Shown one piece after another: positions 9,498 to 19,300 of a stretch of DNA of 45,965 nucleotides. Origin of the DNA: Oligoflexia bacterium (GTDB taxonomy: Bacteria > Bdellovibrionota > UBA1018). The stretch's first letter is position 1, and the number at the start of each line of letters is the position of its first letter. The stretch lies in contig CAITVN010000003.1 in the NCBI GenBank assembly GCA_903895855.1, forward strand, positions 1-45,965. The letters are read 5' to 3'. The notes under the pieces were generated by a model. It saw nothing but the letters and a program-made list of their open reading frames with translations. It made no database searches and was not told the DNA's origin. The translations under genes and the position numbers were made by a program.

Positions 9498-9656
9498 GTG
9501 AACAATGATTCTGATGTTCCCGCAATTTTAAAGAGCCCAATCGGAAAGAACTTTCTAAAAGTTGTTGGCTTTTTGATCGGACTAGTTGGTTCGACGTTTA
9601 TCGTCTTTCAAATATTTTTTCTCTACACCACGATTCGGAGTGCGGGTATATGGTAG
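9498..9656 (+). CDS. Small single-span membrane protein coupled to the heme operon
   Basis: A 52-residue frame starts at GTG 9498, six bases after the upstream stop codon, behind an AAGGAAAA ribosome-binding stretch, and ends at TAG 9656. It overlaps the ATG of the next gene (9650) by seven bases, the arrangement expected for translational coupling. The peptide has a polar N-terminus (NNDSDVPAILKSPIGKNF), one membrane segment (VVGFLIGLVGSTFIVFQIFF) and a short tail ending GIW. It has no heme motif. Position between two multiheme cytochrome genes suggests an accessory or assembly subunit of the same membrane complex. No family is recognised; the overlaps and the clean hydrophobic segment make it more likely real than chance. 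Confidence 0.7.
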   Translation: MNNDSDVPAILKSPIGKNFLKVVGFLIGLVGSTFIVFQIFFLYTTIRSAGIW

Positions 9657-10468
9657 CTCGAATTTTGAAGCTCGCCTTACCTTTTTTTAAGGTCATGGGC
9701 CCGTCGATACTCATTGGCGCTATCTTGGGCGCCTACCCCGGCTATAAAGCCTACGAATACACCTGGATTGACTCGGGGTTTTGTACAAGCTGTCACATTC
9801 ACGACTACGCAAATACGTCGTGGAAGAAAAGTATTCACGGCTCAATCACAACCTGTCACGATTGCCACCATCAGCCTTTGGTTCAGTATTTTGATGAGGC
9901 TGCGGCTTTGATTTTGAAAAAACCTCAATTTCCGGTCGATATGAAGCACGTTCCGTACGTTGACAAACACTTGTGTGAATCTTGCCATTGGGATTTTGGT
10001 AAAGCAGGCCATCCGCATGTTGCTGGGCCATTACAAGAACATCAACTCAAAGACATCCCAAAAGTTAGCAATACTAGGCTTCACAAGTTGCACCTATCCA
10101 AAGAAGTGTCGATGCCTTACCCAAAACAGCAGCACCTTGATGAAGGCTTCTCTAAGGGGGATATCGCCCCTAAAGTGAAATCGGCGAATCAAGCATCAGC
10201 AGAAAGTGAAGCTAAAGGGAGTCACGATTCTGGGAGTGAAACATTTCCCAAGAGAAGTATCACTTGCGTTGATTGCCACGGCGGAATGGCCAATCGAGCT
10301 CATAACTTCAGTGCAACCGACGTCTCTTGCGTTCGTTGTCACAAGGCTACGCACAAGGTATTTGATCCGACTAAGGTTCAAACCACGTTTGGTTGCCGCA
10401 ACTGTCACTTCATTGAGTTCATGGTCGAAACCGAAACGGGGCCAGAGGCAGTCAAAGCAGAGCACTGA
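9650..10468 (+). CDS. NapC/NirT-like membrane-anchored hexaheme cytochrome c
   Basis: The 272-residue product has an uncleaved N-terminal membrane anchor (about 12-36, with PSILIGAILGAYPGYKAYEY) and six CXXCH motifs: CTSCH, CHDCH, CESCH, CVDCH, CVRCH and CRNCH. The first part (SGFCTSCHIHDY, then KSIHGSITTCHDCHHQP) follows the NapC/NirT/NrfH pattern of quinol dehydrogenases, which pass electrons from menaquinol or ubiquinol to periplasmic cytochromes. A Ser/Lys/Glu-rich linker (about 165-205) separates the first three hemes from the last three, unlike the compact four-heme NapC. It overlaps the 52-residue gene upstream by seven bases. With the decaheme protein it forms a plausible quinol-to-periplasm route; the final acceptor is not encoded nearby. 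Confidence 0.85.
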   Translation: MVARILKLALPFFKVMGPSILIGAILGAYPGYKAYEYTWIDSGFCTSCHIHDYANTSWKKSIHGSITTCHDCHHQPLVQYFDEAAALILKKPQFPVDMKHVPYVDKHLCESCHWDFGKAGHPHVAGPLQEHQLKDIPKVSNTRLHKLHLSKEVSMPYPKQQHLDEGFSKGDIAPKVKSANQASAESEAKGSHDSGSETFPKRSITCVDCHGGMANRAHNFSATDVSCVRCHKATHKVFDPTKVQTTFGCRNCHFIEFMVETETGPEAVKAEH

Positions 10469-10517
10469 GAGCGAGTTCTCGTGAGTTTCACAGTTACGAG
10501 AGATGGCTAATCATTGG

Positions 10518-11153
10518 TCACTGACCGTCGTGAGAGAAGTGCATGAAATCTTTTTGATCGCCTGTCATTTCACCACCCCATTTGAGGCCGATGGCTCTTA
10601 GGCACTTATACAAGACACTCAGTCGAGTAATCGAGCCCAGGGCGTTTGGGTGATACTCGCCGCCTCTGATTAGGCGACACTGGGGTCCAAACTGCTCGCA
10701 GCCGTGGTAAAGTCCATTTTTCTCAGAATTGATGTCAATGGCAACTCCATAAGAGTGGTTACTAAACTGGGTTCGCAGGCCCTCTGAATTGATGGGGCCT
10801 TTTGATCTTCCGACTCGGTAACCCACGAGCGTCTCAATTGAGAACCCGCGTTGAGCTGCTTCAGTGAGAGCTTTTTTTGTCGAATGAGCCATTGCATGGC
10901 ACACAGAAATCGGTGGCAGCGAGGCGATTTGAATTTCACTTTGGTCTTCACTACAAACGCTGCATCCTTGAACGGTGCCCAGTTCTTCAACTGTGAGTTC
11001 AGTTCTTTGTTTAGTCACTTTGCGGTGATTGACTGATTTTTTGTGAATCGTGTCCCAATCCCAGGTTTGATAGGTGCAAAGCTCGGCCTGTGAATTGGCG
11101 GTGTTCATGGTCAACCAAAAACTGCCCAATAAGAGCGGTGAAAATCGAGTCAT
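10518..11153 (-). CDS. Exported M15-family peptidase-like protein (VanY/endolysin type)
   Basis: The 211-residue protein begins with a signal peptide (core FSPLLLGSFWLTMNT, cleavage near SQA-E). Its C-terminal half carries the zinc ligands and catalytic residues of M15 LAS peptidases: FSNHSYGVAIDIN around 132-144 supplies His and Asp (HxxGxAxD), and KWGGEMTGDQKDFMHF near the C-terminus supplies the catalytic acid region and the last His (DxMHF). These enzymes cut D-Ala-containing peptide bonds in peptidoglycan. Four Cys in the central part probably form disulfides. It is followed upstream on the same strand by the DUF455 gene (12-bp gap), so the two may be co-transcribed. The role may be cell-wall remodelling; attack on another organism's wall would be speculation. 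Confidence 0.8.
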   Translation of the reverse strand: MTRFSPLLLGSFWLTMNTANSQAELCTYQTWDWDTIHKKSVNHRKVTKQRTELTVEELGTVQGCSVCSEDQSEIQIASLPPISVCHAMAHSTKKALTEAAQRGFSIETLVGYRVGRSKGPINSEGLRTQFSNHSYGVAIDINSEKNGLYHGCEQFGPQCRLIRGGEYHPNALGSITRLSVLYKCLRAIGLKWGGEMTGDQKDFMHFSHDGQ

Positions 11154-11165
11154 GGTTTGCTTGCC

Positions 11166-12053
11166 CTAGCCTTGCATCATTTTCACTAAGTGAGGTTTAC
11201 TGTCTAACCGAATTGAATCGAAGTCACGTTTCGGCTGATTGGCTGACTTTGGCGTCCAACCTTTGTTTGAATGCGCAACCAGAGAGTCACGATAAGACTC
11301 TAAGAACTCGAGTTCGGCTTCGGTGAATCCGCCGGTTTTACGAAGCTCCCAACTGAGTTTTTCCATGCGTTTCGGAACCTGAAATCGAAGTTTCTCTGTT
11401 CTTTGTGCAAAGTCATTTTGAGGGTCAATGTTTTCGAGTTTGCAAAGTTCACGGTACCAGCGCGTCCCGAATTGAACGTGGCCAATTTCTTCGCGAACAA
11501 TCGTTCTTAAAATGGTCTCAACGGGGCTTCTTGGCTGGCTCATGAGTTTTTGTAGAATCGTGTCGCCCGCGTCAAGACCACTTCCTTCTAGGTATCGATG
11601 AACGATCAAAACACGGTCAATCAGGCTGTCGGTAGAGGTGCAAGACTGCCAAAGGGCAATGTGTACGGGCCATGAACCCCAGGGTTTTTGAAAGTGTTCT
11701 AAGCCATCGAGGCAAAGCTCTAAATGGTCAGCCTCAGAAAGCAGAATGCGGCTCAGTTCTTCGCGAAACTGAACGGGGGCATCGGGAAATTCGATCAACG
11801 TTCGAAAACACAATTCCATCGCCTGCATTTCGATGCTGGTCAAATCGTGAAGCAATCGCGCTTGTGCTTCAGTGAGCGACAACCCTTTTTTTGGCGGTAA
11901 TTCGGAAGCTGACACTACTTTGACATTTCGTGAAATGTCGTTCGCCCCAGGAATCGTAAACTGAGCGGGATGTTCGAGTGCGAGCCCACACACTTGACGG
12001 GCGGTCGCGAGTTTTACCCTAGGGTCTGCCAGATTAAGAGGTGAATTTTGCAT
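11166..12053 (-). CDS. DUF455 family ferritin-like protein
   Basis: The 295-residue protein matches my memory of the DUF455 family: a helical, ferritin-like fold with repeated Glu and His pairs. The visible signals are IEMQAMELCFRTL (Glu in the first helix), SEADHLELCLDGLE (ExxH type) and REEIGHVQFGTRWY (EExxH). Together they make a probable di-metal site. It has no signal peptide. Some members of this family are associated with tRNA-modifying MiaE-like proteins by fold, but a reaction is not established for this one. It starts at 12053 and is divergent from the glycosyltransferase gene with about 50 bp between. The M15-like peptidase gene lies 12 bp downstream on the same strand. Confidence 0.8.
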   Translation of the reverse strand: MQNSPLNLADPRVKLATARQVCGLALEHPAQFTIPGANDISRNVKVVSASELPPKKGLSLTEAQARLLHDLTSIEMQAMELCFRTLIEFPDAPVQFREELSRILLSEADHLELCLDGLEHFQKPWGSWPVHIALWQSCTSTDSLIDRVLIVHRYLEGSGLDAGDTILQKLMSQPRSPVETILRTIVREEIGHVQFGTRWYRELCKLENIDPQNDFAQRTEKLRFQVPKRMEKLSWELRKTGGFTEAELEFLESYRDSLVAHSNKGWTPKSANQPKRDFDSIRLDSKPHLVKMMQG

Positions 12054-12103
12054 GTCTGAAGCCCTTATTTCACAAAATCGCGAATCGTGGTAACCCTTTT
12101 TCT

Positions 12104-13390
12104 ATGCCTATTTCGCTGCCAATTACTAGGATTGAGGGTAAGAGAAAACTGCTCATTATTGCGGCATTTTGGCCTGAGTCAAACGCAACAGCGAGTGGCG
12201 TGAGAAATTGGGGTATCATTGAGGCTTGTCAGAAGCAGGACTGGCAGGTTGTTTTTGCTTCAACCGCAAAAGAGAATCGTTTTACCCAGCTTTTAAATGA
12301 AGCGGGAGTATTAACCCAATTCATTGCACCCAACGATTCGGCATTTGATGTCTGGATAGCAAATGAGGCTCCAGACTTTGTTTTGCTCGATCAGTTCTTA
12401 ATTGAAGAGCAGTTTTCGTGGCGAATCAGGCAACACTCACCGCAGACCGTTCGCATTTTAGACACCCAAGATCTGCATTTTTTGCGCAGAGGTCGACAAG
12501 AAGCCGTAAAACAAGGGGTCGCGCTCGATCGAGTTTTCGCGGCCGATATTGAATTAGAAAAAGATGAAACAGCACTTCGAGAATTGGCGTCAATCTACCG
12601 AAGCGACCACACTTTGCTGGTTTCAGATTTTGAACAAGCGCTCTTGACTGAACGATTTGACGTACCCACAGCGTTATTGAGTCTGTGTCGGTTTTTCTAC
12701 CCAGCCCCGACCCACGTTTCAGCAATCGAATCTCGAAACCACTTTGTCATCATCGGAAACTTCAGGCACCCGCCAAACGCCGATGGCATTCGCTGGTTTC
12801 GTTCATGCCTTTGGCCGAAGATAAGAAAGGCGATTCCGAAAGCCCAAGTGCACGTTTATGGTGCGTATTGCAGCGAAGAGTTCAGCCAGGCTCATAGCGA
12901 AGCTTCAGGTTTTCTCGTTAAGGGCCAAGCAGCAGACGCAGTGGCAACGCTATCGCAATACCTCGTAAATTTGGCGCCCCTTCGCTTTGGCGCTGGTATT
13001 AAGGGCAAAATCGCCGACGGCTGGGCCGCGGGCACTCCGGCAGTCACGACTTTGATTGGGGCCGAGGGAATGTCTGACCTGGGCCAATGGGGTGGCCTCA
13101 TTGCTCACTCAGAGTCTGAGTTTATCGACGCTGCGATTCACTTGTACCAAGATGATGAGCAGTGGCGGGTTGCTCAGGCTAACGGGTTTCGTCTTTTGAA
13201 GCAGTTATTCGATAAAGACGTTGAATCCGAAAAATTGATTACCGTCCTTCTTAGTCTTAGTAAAAACACCGAATCGATTCGCGCCAAGAATTCAGTCGGG
13301 TCTCTACTCTGGCATCAGACCCTGCGAAGCACTGAGTATTTTTCGCGGTGGATTGAACTCAAACAGTTGGTTGCCTCGACTCGCGCCTAG
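12104..13390 (+). CDS. GT4-like glycosyltransferase
   Basis: The product of about 428 residues has the two Rossmann-like halves of a GT-B glycosyltransferase. The N-terminal half has LLIIAAFWPESNATASGVRN, a nucleotide-sugar family start with a glycine loop. The C-terminal half has FVIIGNFRHPPNADGIRWF and then LAPLRFGAGIKGKIADGWAA followed by GTPAVTT and GAEGM, the family 4 signature for donor binding. It has no membrane segment and should act in the cytoplasm on a lipid-linked or protein acceptor. I prefer ATG 12104; a GTG at 12041 would add 21 residues but overlaps the start of the divergent DUF455 gene. It ends exactly where the convergent chemoreceptor gene ends. Substrate is unknown. Confidence 0.85.
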   Translation: MPISLPITRIEGKRKLLIIAAFWPESNATASGVRNWGIIEACQKQDWQVVFASTAKENRFTQLLNEAGVLTQFIAPNDSAFDVWIANEAPDFVLLDQFLIEEQFSWRIRQHSPQTVRILDTQDLHFLRRGRQEAVKQGVALDRVFAADIELEKDETALRELASIYRSDHTLLVSDFEQALLTERFDVPTALLSLCRFFYPAPTHVSAIESRNHFVIIGNFRHPPNADGIRWFRSCLWPKIRKAIPKAQVHVYGAYCSEEFSQAHSEASGFLVKGQAADAVATLSQYLVNLAPLRFGAGIKGKIADGWAAGTPAVTTLIGAEGMSDLGQWGGLIAHSESEFIDAAIHLYQDDEQWRVAQANGFRLLKQLFDKDVESEKLITVLLSLSKNTESIRAKNSVGSLLWHQTLRSTEYFSRWIELKQLVASTRA

Positions 13391-15217
13391 TTAGCTACCC
13401 AAGACGACCTGTCGCATTTGCTTCACCAGATCGAGTAGTGATTCGGCTTGGGCTGACAACTCTTCGCTCGCACTCGCTGACTCTTGAGACATGGCTGCGA
13501 CAGTTTGCGTTGAACTATTGATTTGCTCTACCGTACTTGAGATCTGTCGAACCCCTTGGGTTTGTTCTTTTGCGCCTTCAGTGATTTGATTCGTAGTTTG
13601 GGTGATTTTCTGAAGGTTACTGAGAACGTCTTCCATTTGGCGGGCCGTTTTTGTTGCGAGGGCCTCGCCTTTTTCAACTCGAGCCCTATTTTCAATAGCA
13701 ATGCTAGACGCTTCTTTTTTGCTCTGACTGACGATTTGAGAAATTTCGCTTGCCGCTTTACCGCTCATCTCGGCCAAGACGCCTACTTCTTGAGCGACCA
13801 CTGAAAAACCGCGACCGTGCTCACCTGCTCGTTCAGCTTCGATCGAAGCATTGAACGAGAGCAGTCGAGTTTTGAATACGATCTCATCGATCACTTCAGT
13901 CTTTTCTCGAATTTCATCGATCACTTTTGCCAAATTCTCTATTCTTGCGTTCGAATCGAGAATGCTTTTCATGGCCTCAGTCAGGGCTTCCATCGAGTGC
14001 TTGGTTTCTGTGCTGATGTTGTAAACCTCAGTGGCCAGAGTATTTGCCTGTACAGCACCATTGGTGTTTTGTTCAACCATTGCTGAAATTTCAGTCAAGG
14101 CCGCAGATGCCTCGTCAGTCGCGGTGGCCTGTTGGTTTGAAGAAGTCGATAATTCATTCGAAGTTTTTGAAAATTCAGCACTTGCTGTCGAAACTTCAGA
14201 GCTAGCAAATGAAACGTCTTCAGTTAAATTGAGCAAATTCTTCGATATTTGTGAGACAAGAATGAGCGCGAAAATAATGAGAACACTGACCACTAGAAAA
14301 ACGATCAGTAAAGTAGACCAAGCGACGGAACTAGTGTGGTTTTTCGTTTTTTCAAGGCTGATTTGAATGAGCTTGTGTTCTTCTTGAATTAAGATATTGA
14401 GCTTGTCGATGATAGTCGAAATGAGCTGAAAGAAAGCGCGAGAGTCTTTTTCGTACTCACCGTCACCCATTCGAGCTTCGATGATTTCAATGGTGCCTAA
14501 GACACTAACCCAGTCTGGCGAAGAAAGTATTTTTTGCGTACTTGCGGCCGTGCCTGAACTGATTTGAAGCGCGGGTGACTCTAGGTTTGCTGCAATGGCG
14601 CTCAATGACGAACGAATACTTGAAAGCACTTCTACTTTTATGGGTTTGTCTTGCGCTAAAACCGCGGTTACCTTGGCTCTTAATTTACCCATGTTTTCTT
14701 TAGCTGTTTCAAACAGCGACAAAGAAATGATCTGGCCCTCAAGCCCATTAAACGGAAAGTCTTTTGCTTTCGTCACCTCGCTCGCAATGAGTTTTTCGAT
14801 GAACGCGCTATACTCTTTGACCATTACCGCGGCTGTCATCGCGTTATCGACTTCTTTGCGAAGTGACTCAAGGCGCCCCACAAGGCTGATGAGTTCGCTT
14901 GATCTATTTAGATCGAGGGTCGGAACGGCTTTTTTGAATGCCTCGACTTGAGTGTCAGTCGAAGTTCGTTGTTTGACTAAGTCAGGCTTCAGGTCTTTAT
15001 TTGCCAAAAAAGCTGCGCTACGCCCCCGCTCTTTTTGAACTTCGTGAATGAGCGAGGCCGCCATAATGAAGTACTCGTTGCTGCCAATGAGCTTTTGGGT
15101 CTGAGACAGATCGTTAAAACTTCGACTCACGATCAGGGCCGACAGGGCAAAAATACACAAAACAGCGGGTAAGAATATCACCAAGATTTTCGATTTCAAC
15201 GAAAGCGTTTTTAGCAT
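13391..15217 (-). CDS. Methyl-accepting chemotaxis protein with NIT sensor domain
   Basis: The 608-residue receptor has a first membrane span (about 11-31), a periplasmic helical sensor of about 260 residues, a second span (about 297-322) and a cytoplasmic signalling domain. The sensor starts [17 protein letters not shown], the hallmark of the NIT domain (nitrate/nitrite sensing type, first described in NasR), although other ligands are known. The signalling tip [18 protein letters not shown] followed by [12 protein letters not shown] binds CheA and CheW. No clear HAMP domain follows the second span; instead a Ser/Thr/Glu-rich helix leads straight to the signalling hairpin. A ribosome-binding AGAGGAA precedes the ATG. 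It stands alone and converges on the glycosyltransferase gene. The tip sequence resembles Bdellovibrio receptors. Confidence 0.92.
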   Translation of the reverse strand: MLKTLSLKSKILVIFLPAVLCIFALSALIVSRSFNDLSQTQKLIGSNEYFIMAASLIHEVQKERGRSAAFLANKDLKPDLVKQRTSTDTQVEAFKKAVPTLDLNRSSELISLVGRLESLRKEVDNAMTAAVMVKEYSAFIEKLIASEVTKAKDFPFNGLEGQIISLSLFETAKENMGKLRAKVTAVLAQDKPIKVEVLSSIRSSLSAIAANLESPALQISSGTAASTQKILSSPDWVSVLGTIEIIEARMGDGEYEKDSRAFFQLISTIIDKLNILIQEEHKLIQISLEKTKNHTSSVAWSTLLIVFLVVSVLIIFALILVSQISKNLLNLTEDVSFASSEVSTASAEFSKTSNELSTSSNQQATATDEASAALTEISAMVEQNTNGAVQANTLATEVYNISTETKHSMEALTEAMKSILDSNARIENLAKVIDEIREKTEVIDEIVFKTRLLSFNASIEAERAGEHGRGFSVVAQEVGVLAEMSGKAASEISQIVSQSKKEASSIAIENRARVEKGEALATKTARQMEDVLSNLQKITQTTNQITEGAKEQTQGVRQISSTVEQINSSTQTVAAMSQESASASEELSAQAESLLDLVKQMRQVVLGS

Positions 15218-15286
15218 AGCGGCGCTATTCCTCTTTTGACTTTGAGCGTTCTGAATAGTGACTCATCGGAGGTTTGAGTCTTAAGC

Positions 15287-15360
15287 CTTAGGTTTAAGTA
15301 GACCTAAGCCCTAATTTTTATTCACGATAAGATAAGTTATCGCGAATAAAGTGGGGGCTT
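15287..15360. promoter_or_regulatory. Two inverted repeats between the chemoreceptor and brnT promoters
   Basis: CTTAGGT at 15287-15293 pairs with ACCTAAG at 15302-15308. Overlapping it, AAGCCC (15306-15311) and TATTCACGATAA (15319-15330) pair with TTATCGCGAATA (15337-15348, one G-U) and GGGCTT (15355-15360). The two hairpins share the AAGCC strand, so they are mutually exclusive. They lie about 70-140 bp upstream of the chemoreceptor start and could act as an RNA switch or an outward terminator. Confidence 0.4.
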
Positions 15361-15421
15361 GGTTGGATAGGGATGGGTCAATATTCGCAAAATTCGTTAG
15401 ATGATAGACTCCATTACTGTA

Positions 15422-15465
15422 TAGTGAATACTAGTGTAATATAGTGTAATATAGTGTAATACACT
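15422..15465 (+). promoter_or_regulatory. Repeat operator of the brnTA promoter
   Basis: Three identical decamers TAGTGTAATA stand head to tail at 15432-15441, 15442-15451 and 15452-15461, preceded by a degenerate copy at 15422-15431. The last decamer completes an inverted repeat AGTGT-AAT-ACACT at 15453-15465, ending one base before the ATG of brnT. The 10-bp period puts every copy on the same face of the helix, as expected for cooperative binding by a ribbon-helix-helix antitoxin. Confidence 0.6.
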
Positions 15466-15466
15466 T

Positions 15467-15811
15467 ATGGCGACGTTTCGCTTCATTCAGTGGTTAGTCG
15501 ATTGGTTGGAAAATCAGTCGAACTTTGCTTTCGATTGGGACTTGGGAAATCTGACCAAAAATCTCAAGAAGCACGGCATCACCTACGAAGAAGCTGAATC
15601 AGTCTTCGAACAGATCGAAGCTATACGTGCTCTGGGTGAACAGTCTACCCCAAAGACGGGAGAACCCCGCTATGGCATCTTGGGTTTGACCGGCGAACTG
15701 AAGCCGGTATTCGTGTGCTTTACAATGCGTGGATCAGGAATACGGATTATCTACATCCGCAAGATGAACAAGAAAGAACGGAGATTTTATGCCGAACTAT
15801 GTAAAGAATGA
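15467..15811 (+). CDS. brnT: BrnT family toxin
   Basis: The 114-residue product contains the BrnT core: FDWDLGNLTKNLKKHGITYE near residues 23-42, then EAESVFEQ, and further on PRYGILG and RIIYIRKMNKKERRFYAE. BrnT is a RelE-fold ribonuclease toxin that cuts mRNA and stops growth until its partner BrnA neutralises it. Here the protein is slightly longer at its N-terminus than usual (about 20 extra residues). There is no clear ribosome-binding site before the ATG, so it may be translated from a very short leader. It overlaps brnA by 23 bp, and its promoter carries the decamer repeats. Family assignment is strong; activity is inferred. Confidence 0.85.
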   Translation: MATFRFIQWLVDWLENQSNFAFDWDLGNLTKNLKKHGITYEEAESVFEQIEAIRALGEQSTPKTGEPRYGILGLTGELKPVFVCFTMRGSGIRIIYIRKMNKKERRFYAELCKE

Positions 15812-16025
15812 GAAAGGCTATTCCAAAGTTGGTTTCAACGCCAAGGCCATTAAAGAGGCCTACAGCAAGCACAAGACCTCTAAGAAGCACCCAACCAGCG
15901 TCAACCTTCCAGAAGAAGTCATCACTGAGTTAAAGGCCATCGCTCTCAAAATGGGCGTTCCCTACCAGACGATCATGCGTAAACTTATCGTGGAAGGATT
16001 GGAAGAATTGAAGAGAGCTGCCTAA
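15789..16025 (+). CDS. brnA: BrnA-type antitoxin
   Basis: The 78-residue product begins within the end of brnT. Its first part is basic, and residues about 38-72 (TSVNLPEEVITELKAIALK, then GVPYQTIMRKLIVEGL) form a ribbon-helix-helix DNA-binding motif. BrnA binds BrnT and represses the shared promoter. The toxin-first order and overlap are typical for brnTA. A GAAAGAACGGAG stretch upstream offers a ribosome-binding site. The likely target is the decamer array at 15422-15465. Confidence 0.8.
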   Translation: MPNYVKNEKGYSKVGFNAKAIKEAYSKHKTSKKHPTSVNLPEEVITELKAIALKMGVPYQTIMRKLIVEGLEELKRAA

Positions 16026-16336
16026 TTTTAAGGTACCGATGCCCCCTCTTTACTAAAACGGGTATTCTTTGGGATGGTATTCGCTCATGTAAGATAGATT
16101 CCAGCCCCGCTTCACACGGAGGATTACGTGACACCTCCAACGGGCCGACGTGACGAAATTTGGCGACCATTCAAACTCACGTTAACTGGTTAAAATTATT
16201 AGATATTTTACCAAGAAGTAGATCCATTATTTTTTTGGTGCTTACAGCAACAACAAGATGAAGCGACAAATTTATAATTGTTGATTAATTTAATCATATA
16301 TTAAGATCCCAACTTCAACCCGCTTTGGAGACCCGT
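16026..16336. other. Intergenic region of 311 bp between brnA and the dikinase-like gene
   Basis: No gene is called here. The left part has a short hairpin (GGAGG at 16118-16122 with CCTCC at 16134-16138). The right part is AT-rich and contains the palindrome GATTAATTTAATC at 16283-16295 followed by TATATT, a plausible promoter area for the gene at 16337. The GGAG ribosome-binding site of that gene is at 16327-16330. Confidence 0.5.
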
Positions 16337-19300
16337 ATGAACTGCATTCTGAACAGACACATATACCCTAGGCTCACTCGACTTTTTATTGGTGTCTGTG
16401 TTTCGATATTGTTCACCCTATCGTCACGCGTCTTCGCGGTCGAAAAGCCTCAAACTGAACTCGAATCACTAAAAGCAGTTCTTCACAGTGAGTCACTCGA
16501 TTTTCAACCCAATACGTTTTTGCGTCTGGCAGAACTCGCAACCCCAGACGAGGCGATTCAGGTTTTGTCAGAGTTTTTTACCCGCACTCACCGCTTGTTA
16601 CCAGGCTGGCCTGAGTACCTTGCTAAAGCAATTGTTGGGCCGCTCAGTAAGCGAAGCGATAAATCAATAAAAGCACTAGAAGATTTTTTTGAAAAAATTC
16701 CGCTCTTTTATCGCGATGGCCAGCAGTACTTAGAACTAGCAAATGACCTCAATCAACTAGGCCGCCCCGATTTGCAAAAAGCCTTTCTCTTGAGTCGCTA
16801 TCGCGATTACCACACTCCGTGGCTTGGACCACAAGGAATCGAAAAGTACGGCCTCGATATTGAATTTTTGGCTGAGCCACTCATCAAGCTAGCAATGCAA
16901 TCGAACGACTGGGGTTTAGTCGAAAAGTTGTTTCAGACAAAGTACTCACCTACTCCTGCTGTAACAGTTTTATACGAACTCAGTCAAACCAGCCGCGAAG
17001 CTGAAAGCATTCTTCAGCGCCACCAAGACCTCATCGGTGAAGACCTTGGAGCGTTTGAGATCGAGAAATGGTGGAGTTTCTGGAAGGCCCGCCCAGATGA
17101 CCACCGACTCTGGAATTTTTGGGCCTATGACAATTGGTTTTACGAGTACCATAACGGCTGCAAAGCCCAAAGACTGCAAGATCGACTAGTGGAACAGTAC
17201 CTCAATAGCCAAAGAGATTTTGTGGTCAGGCGCGCAAGTACTCATATCGAAGATGACGCTCCGGTAATCGAACGGGGAATCTTCGGCTGCATGAAAGCTA
17301 ATCAAGATCCGTTCTTGGTGCGACTCGCAGTTTTGCACTTGAATCCCTCGAAAAATGCACCTCGAATTTACCTCATTCGCGAGCTTGCAGTCAAACTCTG
17401 CCTTTTGGATTTTGACTTTTGCTCGACCCGCGAAAACATTCATGGGCATCCAAGTGCTCTAGATCTCAAAACCACCGCTTCTTTTCTAGAAAGCTATCGC
17501 GAGGCCCGAACCAACGCACACTTGGCGCCAGAGCGTGCCAGTGCAGCAGAGCGTTTACTGCGAGAACTCAGTTTATTTTACGGCGTCGGCGAATTTGAGC
17601 GACAAATCGGCGACAGTCGTAAAGAGCTAGAAAAAATTCTGGGTCGATACGGACTCTATTATGGCATTTTTCATGAAATCGCACAGTACGTTGATAATCG
17701 CGCTTACAACCTCGAACCATCTCTACGTTTGGCGGCCAGCATACGAAAAGCGCTTGAAGGCACGGGTAAAATCCAACTACCCGAAGACTCTTGGCTTGTT
17801 CTGATCAAACTGCAAAACACACTCCTGCAACACGCTTTTGCCGAGGCGGGTACGCTTGTTAGTCAAGTTCGCGAAAACTCAGAGTTAGCGGCTGTGGTCA
17901 ATCGCCAAAATCACCTGCGGGCACTCGCAGAAGACCTGTCGACCGGCGTCTACGCTGAAGGCATGATTTCAGAAAGCCAATACCGAAAGTTTCGGGCCAG
18001 AGTCAAACTCACTTCGCCGGTTGCTGCGACTACTAGCACCGGTGATCGCGAACTCTCGGCGGCCATTGGCGAAATTCTCGAAATTGCGCGTAAGAAAATT
18101 CACGAAAACTTTAGCGACTCTGAAGATTTTTTGTCGCAATTTAGAGTAACCGCAAAAGATTTTTCAGAAGACCTCGCACGTTCGAGCCTTGTTTTACACC
18201 TTTCTGAATTGCGAGAAATCATTGATTCTCAGCAAAACTACAAGCCCCTTCAAATCGGAACGGTTTCTGGAAAACTGAGACTGATTCGAAAAACTGATAT
18301 CGCAAATCTTACCACCGACTCGAAAGACATATTGGTTTTTGATGAGGGCGTGAATATTCCGACAACCCTGGGCGTTTTTGCGGGTGTGATCACCTCTGAT
18401 CGTCAACCCGACTTGGGTCATGTAGCTTTGAAGGCAAAAAACCGTGGTAGCCCGGGGGCATATTCAGCTGGGGCAAGCAAAAGAAGCGATGTGCTTAAAT
18501 TTCTTGGCGAAAATGTTCGCCTGTCGGTTAAGGCCGAGTCTTTTGAATTGAGCTCAATTTCGGAGCGAGAATTAAGCGCAGATCTGAAAACCCGACAAAT
18601 ACGATTGCAAGGTCAGCTAAAACCACAGTCAGACCTCAGTGTGCTGACTATGGTTGATCTGACTCAAGAGCAGTCTGCTAATCGCGTCCTGATTCACGCG
18701 CTCGGTTCAAAAGCCTTCAACTACGGCGAACTCTACCGTTTGTTCGGCTCGACTACGGTGCGCCCTGGGCTGGCAATTCCTTTTAGTTTCTACAAAAAAT
18801 TTCTCGAGCTCAATGGATTTGATCGCGAAATTAATCAACTCTTGGCCGACCCGTCAGTAAAATCTGACTCGACTTACCGAAAAGAAAGATTGAAGAAACT
18901 TCGAGAAAAAATTGAAAATGGATCAATAGACCCTCAAACTTTAAAGCAAATCGCTGACACTGTTCGTGCGACATTTGGAAGCACTGGTAAGGTTCGACTG
19001 CGCAGTAGCACTAATTCTGAGGATTTGCCGGGTTTTAACGGCGCCGGACTTTATGATTCGGCGGGCGCCAAGCTCGATAGCGACAAGAGTATTGCTAAGA
19101 ACCTTCGAAAAGTTTGGGCAAGCGTCTGGAATGATCGCGCATTTGACGAACGTGAGCTTTTTGGAATTGATCATTCAGCTGTTGTCATGGGAATTCTAGT
19201 TCACGAAAGTTATAGCGACGAGGCCGCAAACGGGGTGGCACTAACAGCGACTCTAGGCAGGCCTCAGGTGATGACAATTCAATCACAGCACGGCGAAAGT

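Noticed and set aside
10477..10501. TCTCGT/ACGAGA hairpin between the heme operon and the M15-like gene
   Set aside because: Six base pairs with a 13-base loop and no T run; too weak to call a terminator.
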